Shown: piece by piece, positions 38,701 through 48,722 of the stretch
Layout of the letters: each line of letters starts with the position of its first letter
Numbering within the stretch: the stretch's first letter is position 1
Assembly (NCBI RefSeq): GCF_918797505.1
Contig: NC_092795.1
Coordinates: 1,736,001 to 1,800,000, forward strand
Direction of reading: 5' to 3'
From: Bemisia tabaci
Lineage: Eukaryota; Arthropoda; Insecta; Hemiptera; Aleyrodidae
Length of the DNA stretch: 64,000 bases
Made by a program: the position numbers and the translations under genes
The notes under the pieces: generated by a model
Told to the model about the DNA's origin: nothing
What the model saw: only the letters and a program-made list of their open reading frames with translations
Database searches by the model: none

Positions 38701-39668
38701 TCAAGAGCGGTCCATCAACGCCAAACAGCAAGAGGCCTAGATTAGAGCAAGTCAAACCGGATGGTGACACCAAAGTAGAAGAACCTGTGAAAACAGAAGT
38801 TAAAGGTAGGAAGCAATTAGCAGATTTTTTTTCCATCTCTGGCCTAATTTGTCTTAATTCCTGAATTTTACTAATGACAGGAAAAAGACTTGAGCTTTTG
38901 AGCAAGCCTCTGAAACCAATCCATGACATACGCAGCATCAGCTGAGAAATAATACCTCCTTTTTGTGACTGCTCACAGAAAAATGTGGGGTTTTCAGAAT
39001 TAACATCTCAAGATTAAGGCTTTTTTATCATGGCACCACCATGTAAAGGAATTTTTCCGGATATTCTGGCATGGAAACATTGAAAAGGGTCAAGGCAAAT
39101 TGTAGTTGTGATGGCTTTAAATGAACAGACTTTCGGATGTCATTTTAAAGAGATGCTGTATACATACAAAGTTTTTCTCATCCATTTTCAGGACTCAAAT
39201 CATCAGATTCAATTTCAATGCATTAAAGAAACTGAAGTACTCTAAAATTATTCTTAGGAACACTGAAAAGTGTTTTCTATTGTTTACTGAAATCCAATCA
39301 CTCTAAGTAACACTAAGTTTTTGCATGTGTAGATATGCCTAAAGAGCCTATTTTCCCCCAATCCATCCTTTTTAAAAGGCAGCATGCAAGGCTTTGGAAT
39401 GTTGTTGTGCTTGTGTCAAATTATTTTCAAAAATTCCTCTCAAAAATTTTGATTCCTGAGATGATGACAGTTTTGCAAAAATCTCAGGAAATTTTGATGG
39501 CATTAACTATCTGGCTAAATACCAGATAGCGCAATTATCTTGCATTCCGTATATCTGGCCCAACTCTAAATTTATTATATTCTATAATAAAATATTATAT
39601 CTAGTGTATCAAAGTAGACATCATTAAGTTCTTAATTTTTATCTCATCTTTCTTTTGCAGATTCATAA
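29800..39668 (+). CDS. HDAC1: Class I histone deacetylase HDAC1/Rpd3, copy B
   Basis: Ten coding exons: 29800-29845, 30390-30502, 31811-31928, 33626-33820, 34070-34230, 35060-35261, 36228-36477, 37736-37948, 38696-38805 and 39661-39668. They total 1416 nt (471 aa plus stop). The first eight exons have exactly the lengths and phases of copy A. All catalytic residues are present (H139, H140, D175, H177, D263, Y302), with K30 and R305 of the inositol-phosphate pocket, so it should be an active nuclear deacetylase. The tail has the CK2-type EFSDSDDE block, a KRPRL basic word, and ends VKTEVKDS, close in form to the human HDAC1 end with its sumoylated VKEE. The final intron leaves an 8-nt last coding exon (two codons and a stop). 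Introns carry many mobile elements. Confidence 0.96.
30787..31231. mobile_element. Foldback MITE of about 445 bp in intron 2 of HDAC1 copy B
   Basis: Ends AAGGTGATTCGTCAAGCTCAA and its exact inverse at 31211-31231. Arms continue inward for about 190 bp with matching words (GGACGATAGCCCCT / AGGGGCTATCGTCC, and AAAATTCAGAGAAATGAAAG / CTTTCATTTCTCTGAATTTT). It is non-coding. Confidence 0.9.
31412..31612. mobile_element. MITE of about 200 bp in intron 2 of HDAC1 copy B
   Basis: Inverted ends ACAAGGTAATCCAAAAGTC and GACTTTTGGATCACCTTGT. The inside is non-coding. A related inner word, TCAAAGGAAACGACTTTT, is seen near 49300, next to a GATGATCCAAAAACCT end at 49213. Confidence 0.75.
32090..32310. 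repeat. Decayed copy of the GGCAACGTCT / CACGGCAGAAT repeat family
   Basis: Lies in intron 3 of HDAC1 copy B. It keeps GTTGCCAAATTTCC, CAAGGAAATCTGTCAATATTTTTC and the closing GGCAGGGTAGC in the order seen at 35445-35655. It is degraded. Confidence 0.4.
32811..33060. repeat. Repeat with GGGAAAAGTCAGGGAATTTT words
   Basis: Carries several CAGGGAATTT-type words in intron 3 of copy B, with a related short piece near 3740-3790 (AAAGTCGGGGAATTTATGGCAACC) in the PP2C gene. It looks like an interspersed non-coding repeat. The class is unknown. Confidence 0.4.
35445..35655. repeat. Best-preserved copy of the CACGGCAGAAT repeat family
   Basis: Lies in intron 6 of HDAC1 copy B. Words include ACATTTGAGTGTCACCAAAT at the left, ATTTGGCAACGTCTAAAGG in the middle and TTGGCACGGCAGAAT at the right. 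Copies or fragments are at 12590-13170, 32090-32310, 43450-43560, 43930-43950 and 58240-58340. Confidence 0.55.
35810..35956. mobile_element. MITE family 3 copy in intron 6 of HDAC1 copy B
   Basis: Inverted ends TTGGACTGCATTTTGCAATTT and AAATTGCAAAATGTGGTT, with the inner inverted words GGAACTATAAATTC and TATGTGC / GCACATA. Other copies are at 43582-43965, 48447-48590 and 61420-61565. Confidence 0.75.
37320..37540 (+). mobile_element. 3' end of an A-tailed retroelement in intron 7 of HDAC1 copy B
   Basis: A GC-richer body (GGCCGATGATATACCCTCGG and on) follows a 10-C run at 37357-37366. A TAATAAT-rich stretch and a run of about 20 A at 37519-37538 close it. This is the expected look of a truncated LINE or SINE 3' end. 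No reverse transcriptase frame is present. Confidence 0.5.
38563..38582. repeat. Poly-C/poly-A tract
   Basis: Twelve C residues followed by eight A residues in intron 8 of HDAC1 copy B. It is one of six poly-C runs on the + strand in the right-hand part of the window. Confidence 0.7.
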
Positions 39669-41780
39669 CATCTCTGAATTTGAAGTCTGAAGATAATCTC
39701 AATTATTTTAATGTGTTGTATCCTATCATCAAACAAGAAATCAGAAACCTCGCAAAAACTGCTCACGACCTACGAACCAGTAGATTGCTACAATAAGTTA
39801 AGAAACCTCTGCCTGACGAAGTTTTCTGTTCCAATCGACTTCCGGCACTATTTATTATTGTAATCTCCTGAATTCGATCATTCAGCGTTAAACATCCTTG
39901 TTCCTAAGCCCTCTCTCCCAAATAGCGTCAATTTGCAATCATGTTTTTACACTTTTGTTACTGAATTATCTGTATGTTCTATTGATCTCCTACGATTTTA
40001 ATTTTTCGTTCCCAGTCCTTACATGTTGTCACGTCTTAAATGTGACTTTCGTTCTCCTATAAAATTCACTGGTCTTGATATGTTTACTTATTTTTTTTTT
40101 CTTAGTGTACAATGGTTAAGTGTAACCGAGAGTAACATTTACCATCCAATCTCATGAAAGGGCTCCTTTTCTTTGTAAACCTAGGCCTCGATGTTTTTAA
40201 GAATTATTTTCTCTTCACCTCTATAAATTCAATCTTATTTTATGACCTTAATTGTGATTCCTACATCATCTCCTGTTTAATTAAGCGTATTTTATTGATG
40301 TTATGATCGACGACTATGACTGATTGCACCTTTCATTCTGAAAAATTGTCATCAATGACCGTAATTTTTTTTCTGTCATTAGATTTTGCAGACTCATTTT
40401 GTGTCTCAATGGTAGAGTCAAACCAGAAAACATAATATCACCTCATTATACTTCCCTCATGGGCCTACTGCGATCATAATTTTTCCAAGGAGGGAATAGC
40501 TCTCGTCTAGAGTGTTTGATGTGTGACAGAGGGCAAAAAAAATTGAACGTTAAACGATTTCAAGTTATGTCACGCCCTGAACAGCATTGAAAACTGCCAT
40601 TTTTAGCATCAAAAGTGCTAAATCGAAGCTTTACCAGCATCGGTTTTTTTTTTTTTTTTTAGATGATAGGAGGATGTTTGAAAAAGTAAATTTAAGTACT
40701 TTTAGATTGCATGGCAGGCATTTAAATAGAGAAGGGTAATTCTGTAGGTCAAAGTTTTTGCACTGTATTCATTGAATCTCCCAATTTAAAAACGATCGCG
40801 ACCAATCTCGGAAAAATTAACTTTTTCAGGAGACGAGAAGAACTGCATAACAGCCAAGAAAAGAGTGTTTTTACGCCAAAAAAAAATGGACATCGTTAAA
40901 AATCCCAGTTGGGTCGTTTTCAAACTGTGAGATTCTATTGATAAAAGACCTCTTACCTCAGGCCCCTTAGGTGTACAGTCAACGTTCTTTCTTCAAAACA
41001 ACCTCTTTTTTGACCAGCAGTTTGACCTTTCCGATCACTGTGGAGAAATAGTGTTCTGCGTGCGCAAAGTAAATAAGTAATCAAACAGAATTTATCTTTT
41101 CGTCTATATCTGTAAAAATCGAAAAATAATTTATAATGATTCCTCGATATTTGATGGAATTTTCCACAGCATGTGATTAGTAATTAAACTGATTATGAGT
41201 TCATCCCTTCAGCCAGAATTTTGGTCATATATTTGACCAAATCGTGCAGTGAGGATGTTCGTGCACTTGGATTGTTGAATGAGCGCGTGTTTGTGTGTAC
41301 ATACCGAGAATCTGAGTGTCTTAGTTCAATTTTTTGTCGATTAGCGTCAATAGCCATCAAAAGCGGATGTTAATTTGCTTGCATATCTATTTTTCTTCCC
41401 TTCGATGTAATCCCTGTTTTCCAGTTCATTTCAGTCCAGCAAGGATTGAAAATTGTAAATTTTTTAAACTAGTTTCGTTTATATTTTTATATAACAATGA
41501 ATTTCAAGCTAAAGTATTATCAGAAAGTTCAAGTTGATTGGTTACTATAAAATCTATGTCGCTATGATTTTTGTATAAAATTCCAGTAAAATCTTGGTCA
41601 TCCATAAAATTTGTGAAAGTTGGCCTTAGCCCAGAAAAGCTAATGCCTAAGTAGCAGAGTAAATGTAACATGAAGTGTTGGATTTGTTTGTAACACACTT
41701 CACAACGACTAATTTAAGAAATTTCAGAATGTGATAAAGAAATCAATTTGAATAAGTAATAAATTTAATAAACATTACTT
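39669..41780 (+). terminator. 3' UTR of HDAC1 copy B with poly(A) signals
   Basis: Two overlapping-type AATAAA hexamers at 41758-41763 and 41767-41772 follow about 2.1 kb of sequence without a supported gene. A long 3' UTR is likely but its end is inferred. It contains no clear repeat apart from a T run near 40644. Confidence 0.45.
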
Positions 41781-42502
41781 TTGTTCATTTCAATTCATTC
41801 TGTTTGAAGGACGCAGTAAAACTTTCCACGTCCAACTCACCAGTGAGTAATCAGCGATTTTGGTTTTTGTCAGTTCACGCTTCTCTTTCTGCTCATAAAT
41901 GCGGAAAACTATTCAATTCAAATGGAGCACTAAGTCACTCTCGCTGTGTTTTATCGTAGAAGAAATTTACTGTGTGCTGACTTTTTTTTCGACGAGATAG
42001 AAGTGCCATGTATCAGACGTGGAGCAAAATGGTGATTCAATTAAGCTTCAGTTAGTCCAACGTATGGGTTGTTTTTGATGGCTAGTTTCACCTACGTTTA
42101 TAGTGGTTTTTTGCCAGAAGTTTGAATTTTGTATTCATTATGTAAAATAAAAACGCCAACTGCTCTCTTAAGAGTTAATTTATAAGTTTTTGTTAGTTTC
42201 AACATATTCTGCAAGAAAATTTGATGAGACACGTCTTTAAGAGGTCTAATTCTTCTTTGTGTTGCTGTTCTGGAAAATTTGCCACCATGCACTAAGGTCC
42301 CTATTCTCTAGACAGTCACTCATATGTTGAAATATATAAAAGAAATTGGAAATGTTGTTGATGCAGCATGATTTATTTAAATCGCATCGATGAGAGATAC
42401 AATTGAAGAACAATTTTTCATCAAAAGTTTTTAAACATTTTAAATCCCTAACAAAATTCTATTTATTAATGATCCTTCATACATTTTAAAAAGCATATCG
42501 TT

Positions 42503-42600
42503 GGCCAAAGTGCGAAACCACATATCTCCGTTTGCGCCGTTGCAGACTTCCTGTCGTACTTCATCGTTTCATTGGAAAACTTGTCAACTAATTACTTTTG
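42503..42600. repeat. Partial copy of MITE family 4
   Basis: GGCCAAAGTGCGAAACCACA followed by CCGTTGCAGACTTCCTGTCG, as at 51988 and 53551. Only the left half is present. Confidence 0.55.
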
Positions 42601-42667
42601 GATCTTTCCACAAGATGTCTGACTTAAATGACTAAAAGATAAAGAAATTTTACAGTTTTTTTCAGCC

Positions 42668-42907
42668 ATGAGAAATGTGAAAGGTAAAATACAGATTACC
42701 ATCAATCTAGGGAGATCTAACGATAAGAATGCGATAAGGTATTTTGCCCGGTTGTTTTTAATACACATAAAATACAGAGAAGAGATTAGTTTACTAGATG
42801 ATTCAGCTCTATTTAAGATTAAAGGAAAACTACAGAGGACTGAAAGCCAGGATACGAAAATTAGTTTGCAATGGCCAATTGAGCCAAAAAATTGTCAACT
42901 AGGTTAA
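42668..42907 (+). other. Unrecognised 79-residue open frame
   Basis: Starts with a true ATG just after TTTTTTTCAGCC, which also looks like a splice acceptor. The frame is rich in Lys, Ile and Arg and has no recognised domain, signal peptide or membrane segment. It adjoins a partial MITE. Probably chance, but kept because it is the only sizeable ATG-led frame in this gap. Confidence 0.12.
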
Positions 42908-43449
42908 GAAAGTGTTAAGCACTTATGGGACTCAAAGGAGAATCATAAAATAAAAACGAAAATCGCAAAGCTAATCAGTATTGTATTCAACTGCGCTCAA
43001 AAGTGAATGTTGCTCATGAAACTTTGGTGGTTTAAAAAAAAAGCCTATCAACAGGAGATTTGAAAATAAAAACTTAAATGCAATTTATTTCATACAAACT
43101 GACTATGGTAGACGCACGTGTCAGACAGTAAGTTGGAATTCTTTAGCCAACATGCGTTAAAAATCAGCATAAAGCTGAAAATCTCAATACAGGAGGAAAG
43201 AGCTCATATGAGTACAATTTTCCCTCAGAGAGATACGCTGGTTGGTGCAACACTAGTAACGGGTAATAAGGCTTATGCAGAGCTGTTTGGATAATAGCTC
43301 ACTAGATGGCGCAAGTTTACTTGCTGCCAGCGACCGCTTGCCCAAGTCTCGAGCTGGCTTTCACAACACCTCCGAGCCTGGTAGCAGAAGATTCAAGAGG
43401 CTGCGCTGCACTGAGGATGCACTGATAATTTAAACTGAAATATCTCAAA

Positions 43450-43965
43450 AATTCAAGGAAACTTGTTCATCACATTTCTCAAAAGATTAAATTTTATTGG
43501 GGGAGATTTAGCAATGTTTGAATGTTAAAACAGCATTTTCCTTGGTATGGCAGTACGGGTATACGACCTCTATCCATCAATTGGACTACATTTTGCAGTT
43601 CTGAAATACAATTTATGGCTCAGTTAAGAAACAACGTATGTGCTATTAGTTTCCTTGTGTATATAGGTGTTTTTAGGACCCAGATATTGTAGTTCCTTAT
43701 TCTGCCGTGCTAAGCAAGAACGCCGTAAATCCATCAAGATTTTCCTGCGGTTTTTGGAACTTAACACTACAATAAATAAAAAATATTTTACCCATGCACT
43801 TCAAATTTTCAGGTTAACTTCTTGATAGTATTAGCAAAAGAATTCTGTAAAAACATTGTCCCTAGGTACACAAGTTTTTCTGCGATGATAGATTGTTTCC
43901 ATAAAATTTAAAATGGCGTTTACGGCGTTTTTGCGTTGCACGGCAGAATTGCAAAATGTAGTCCA
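43450..43965. repeat. Composite of MITE family 3 and the CACGGCAGAAT repeat
   Basis: Family 3 left end TTGGACTACATTTTGCAGTT is at 43581-43600 and the inverse right end ATTGCAAAATGTAGTCCAAT is at 43948-43967. Between and beside them lie CACGGCAGAAT-type words in both orientations (43695 and 43938). It looks like one element nested in, or fused with, the other. Confidence 0.55.
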
Positions 43966-43999
43966 ATTCTTCAATGATCACATCTCACATCTTGATAAG

Positions 44000-46570
44000 A
44001 GCAGCATAAATTGGACGGGTTTAAGCGGAGTTAACCTAACTACAAAAGATGTTGCCTGATTTTCTCTGATATTTTTTTTTAGACAGAAAACCAGGCAACA
44101 CTGAAACTTGATATTACAGGAGTAATAGGGCGATGTGAAATTTTGTGTGTATTTAAGGGTTATTTCACAGAAAATTTAAGGGCGTTAGGTAGTTTAGTTC
44201 AATGTTAAAAAAACATAAGAGTAAATTAGGTGATGTGAATGAAATTAGGCTGATTCTGTTTAAGCCCGCCCAATTAAGTGTAGACTACTTAATTACATGC
44301 TCTATCAACAAGAAGAGTTCCTTTGCCAGTTATAAGCTCTTCTGCATCCGACACAAACATCAAAAGGAAGCTTCCGCTTTGGTATAACAAGGCACCTTGG
44401 CATTGAGGAATAACTTTATCATCCAAAATTATTATAATTTGTACAAATTACAAATGAACATATGGCAAACAGAAAGAGTAAATAATAATAATTTGACTCA
44501 AAGATGATTAACAAAATTAAAGGAGATTTGGTGGGATACTTTAAATTTGGCATAATTCAGAGAGGTAAAATCTTACTTACTACATAGACACAGAAAGAGA
44601 ATGGTAATAAGTATAAAATATTTCCCTCAATGTGCGGCCGTTTGTCGTCTTAACTAAATTTACTTCAACAATGTTAAACTTTAGAACCACCCATTTCCAT
44701 CTCAATGCTTCAAAATTTCTGAACATTTTATCTTCTTCAGAGGCAAACAAACTAAAATTACAGCTTGAAATTTTTTCCTGTTTTCATTCACCTTATTGAA
44801 CAGGGTCATTCTGTAGAAATTTCAAATGGAAACGTTCCAAGTTCCTACAGCGAAGTTAAAACATCGAGATAAGTAGGCTTGGAGTTGAATCATCAATTCC
44901 CATTTTTTTCCATACTGTTATGCATGGATTAATAAATAAATACTTTTTATCACTTCTTTTAAAACATAGCAACTTGCTTTGGTAATGTATCATGACAAAG
45001 AGTTTTCCTGCAAAGAGCTTTGATGAGATTTATAAATGGACTACATCAATCCGGAAAAAAAAATCACTTTTTTTAAATCAATTTGTTAAAACGGCCTTAG
45101 TAAAATAGCAATGGAGTTAGCCCCTTTCAATAAACTCAATTTGGACAATATTAAAGTTCAGTATACTAAAAAATTAAAAATGCAGGACTGTAATCATCAA
45201 ACATGAATCCAACAACATCTAAATTTTCTGTTGTCTCATACAACCCCCCCCCCCCCCCCCCAAGAGAAAACAACGGAATTACGTAATGAGTCTTTACTGC
45301 AGTGGTGATATGTATATTCCTATAATCTGACTTTTTCTCTCCCTCTCTATCATTAAATATTTTATCAGATTTTTTTCTGTTTCTTCTGTTTTTATTTTCT
45401 TTTTGCACCATGAATTTAAATAATACATGCCTTTTTGTACCTGAGCAGTGTCAAAAATTTGAAGATTTCGGAAATAGGCATGCTCAGTTCATATTCAGAG
45501 CAAATCTTCATTTTAATTAAAATATCAGCCAGTAAGATTGGAAATACTACAAATACATCCCATTTTGTCAACATTACAATCTCACCTACTATGAACTTAA
45601 TTATTATACATCAAGATAAGACTGTAACAAATCTAAATCTTGTCTTCGGAGCAGATTTCTCTCAAGATACACTTAAAATTAATTGAATGTGTCTTGTAGG
45701 ATTAAATTAAAAACTAATGATTAGAAATTTCCCTATCACAATAAGCCAGGTGACAACTATATTAATAGATTCATTCAGAAGAATGATGAGTCAAGTTTCA
45801 CTATTTTTAACAAGTTCTTAGATGAGAAAAAATAATGATCCATCATCATCACTAAGCATATGCCTTCCTATTGTGTGAGTTGATATTCACAACTTCACAA
45901 ACCTAGCACTGAGACTAGATATTATCACAAAATGCAACCACGGAATTAGTTGATCCTTAATTTATACGGAACATTTGTCACAATTCAGAGATGATCACAT
46001 CCAAGCAGTCAATGCAAGCCTTAAGAAATTAAGTGCGATGCCTATCATAATAATTGAATGTAATGTGAGTTTTGCTGACCTATCGACAAACGGCAGTAAA
46101 ATTGTGCTGCTGATAGCTAGCATAGCACAGTGCTGATGATAAGATATTACAATTTCATGGGAGAAATTTTTTTTTGTAAATTTTTGGTGCAAATCCTTAC
46201 ATTACTCAAGATATGAACAAACTCGTAAGGCCAAAATCACAAGAAAAAAAAAGTGATCGTCGATGGGTTAAATAATCCTCAATTTATATAACCCAAATTA
46301 CAAAAAGAGTGACTCTCATTTACCGTTTTTTATCATTATCAGGATGAAAATAGAGATTAAAAATGACTTCTGACCCGCTGTACAGTTCATTCTTAATTAA
46401 TGGTAAGTCTCTTTTAAGATCATAAGTTTTCCTCGTACAAGCAACCTACAACTATTGTATACATATTTAAAAACAAGCAGAGGTATTATCAACTAACAGT
46501 TTTGTGCATCAACGTGTGGGTCAAGCTCAAAATTCAACTTAAGTCTGGGATCTAACTAAAACTTAAGTGG
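44000..46570. other. AT-rich intergenic sequence
   Basis: No gene was supported. It contains an 18-C run at 45244-45261. Short frames have no family resemblance. Confidence 0.45.
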
Positions 46571-46579
46571 TTAAAGTGT

Positions 46580-47200
46580 GACATATCGGGTGTCCCAAAG
46601 TTTTCTTACTGACCTAGGTTTAAATTAATAAGGTTTTTGATGGATAATAGGTCACTCTAGAGCCATGACGAACAAGTATGGCTACTATATCTTTGACCGA
46701 ATCTGTGAATAGGGGTCTCATCTTCTAGGAGCAGATTTTTCTTAACTTTTCTCAAATGCACAAAGGAAGAGAAACTAGAAATTTTGGCGCAAGTTTGATC
46801 TTGAAAGCTCAAAAATTGAAGGAGTTATCGAAGGGTGAAACTCCCCAAACATGTACCTCATTTGCAGTGTTTAAAAATCAATGCTCCTATTCTATTTTTT
46901 TAAAAGAAAAAATCAGCATCATTCCTTCAAGTTTTCACAGAACTTTTTCCTTCAGAGTTTCATGGCAGTTTTTAAGGATTGATGCTGAGTGGTTTTCCAT
47001 GTTAAAAATAACTTAGGACAGGAGGTAAACCAATGTCGGAGGTGCAACATCGTAAACCATGATACTCCGTTCGGGAGTTTTACTGTTGATATGAGTCCTG
47101 AGTTTCAAGACAAAAATTTTTAGGTTGCAAGAAAATGTGGTTTGAAATTTTGATTACAGTTGGGGAAAATTTCCTCTTAAGAGATAAGGTCTCTTGGGGA
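46580..47200. repeat. Possible decayed transposon (GGGTGTCCCAAAG end)
   Basis: Begins TATCGGGTGTCCCAAAGTTT, a type of end common in insect DNA transposons. It contains a locally duplicated AAGATAAG / TCTCTT block near 47170-47230. The other end was not found, so this is weak. Confidence 0.25.
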
Positions 47201-48446
47201 AAATTTTCGCCCGAAAGATAAGATATCTCTTCACAGATCCAGTCATATTTCACTTATTCCTGCAAACGAAGGTCAAGAAAAAACGTTTGGCACAGCCATT
47301 GTGTTAAGAGTAACAGAACAATGAGAAAACAAGTTCTTGGAGACTGAACCAATCCACATTAGATGTTGCCACAGTAATGCTTCCAAATTTTAATTTTGCT
47401 TTTCACAGGGTTGCAAATCAGCATCACTCAAATATATCCTCAAATATATTTCCTTGCAATTCAAAGTAAAGATGGGAAAATGACGGGATTTTTACTCTGT
47501 TTTCTTGAATCAAAGATGAATTACAAATATACCAAAAAACTGCATCAGACAAAGCCTGACATGGATTGATTCATTCTGTACAGATTTAATAAAATCTAAA
47601 GATGAAAAATAAATTGATAAAATTACACATATACACTTACAAGTTCAAGCCTTTTGGTAGTCCTTTAGTTTTACTCACAGCCATCAAACGTTTCGTTTTC
47701 ACTATAAAATAATTAACTAGTCAGCCAAACAGCAGCAGCATTTCTGGGGGAAAATGGAATGTGAGTTAGTGAATAAAAAATTGGTAAACTTGAAAATAAC
47801 TATTACTACATTCATGGGTATTCTTCACTTTCTCATGTATTACTTACTTTTATTCACGGGTGCAGGAAGTTTTTAGCCTTCTTGTTAAAGTAACAATTGA
47901 ACATGCTACCGAACAACCATTTGACAACCATGTTTGTTAACCATATGTTTTCTCTCGTATAAATTTCTGTCTAACCTGAGAAATAAAATCTCTGATCTCC
48001 AATTTCCGCGCGTTATATTCATTTAAATTAAATAAATCATATCACTTCTCATTTTTCAAATTGGCCTTCCCATTTTAAAAACCCCTTAGTTCCCTAAATT
48101 TTCATAGCTCAGATCTTTTTTTGTCCTTGAGTCTCAAATTGCTACAATTTCACTAAAAACAAAGCACGCAAATTTCGGCGCAATTCAACAAAATATATGT
48201 GAATTTCACCACAGTTTTTGAAAATACACAATTTTGATGCTATCGCAAACTAACCATCCAAACTTCCACGGCCTTTTCATTTTTCATTCGAGTGACCATG
48301 CCATTTTGATCATAGGATCAGGAATTTTCTGCACCCTTGCTTATATTTTCTTCCATCAAAACGTAAAAAATCTGATAATGCAACCGTTTAAACCGCAAAA
48401 TAAATGTGATAAAATTCAAAATGGAAGACTCAGACTCACTGGCCTA

Positions 48447-48590
48447 AATAGACCACATTTTGCGATTAGGAACTATAAATTCCAGCTCAGTTTAAAAACA
48501 ACATAAGTACCATTAGTTTCCCTATGCACACAAGAGTTTTTCTGGATGAGCAAGAAATTATAGTTCTTAATTGCAAATTGAAGTCCAAAT
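48447..48590. mobile_element. MITE family 3 copy
   Basis: Left TAGACCACATTTTGCGATTAG and inner GGAACTATAAATTCCAGCTC. Right TTAATTGCAAATTGAAGTCC is inverse to the left. It lies just 3' of TMEM62. Confidence 0.65.
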
Positions 48591-48722
48591 GATCTTCGCA
48601 CTAAGATGACTAAATTAACAGTTTAACTGAACAGATCAAAGAGATGGCTGCCAGAGGACAAGGTGTGTAATTAAGGATCAGTTTGTAGATAATCTGTAGC
48701 CACAATTCTGTTGGGAGATAAA

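Noticed and set aside
22288..39668. HDAC1 pair as an assembly or haplotype duplicate
   Set aside because: About half of codons differ silently in exon 6, introns do not align, and the copies are inverted with unique spacing. Alleles would be nearly identical.
22288..39668. One HDAC1 copy as a processed or dead pseudogene
   Set aside because: Both have all introns at matching positions, intact frames, canonical splice sites and every catalytic residue.
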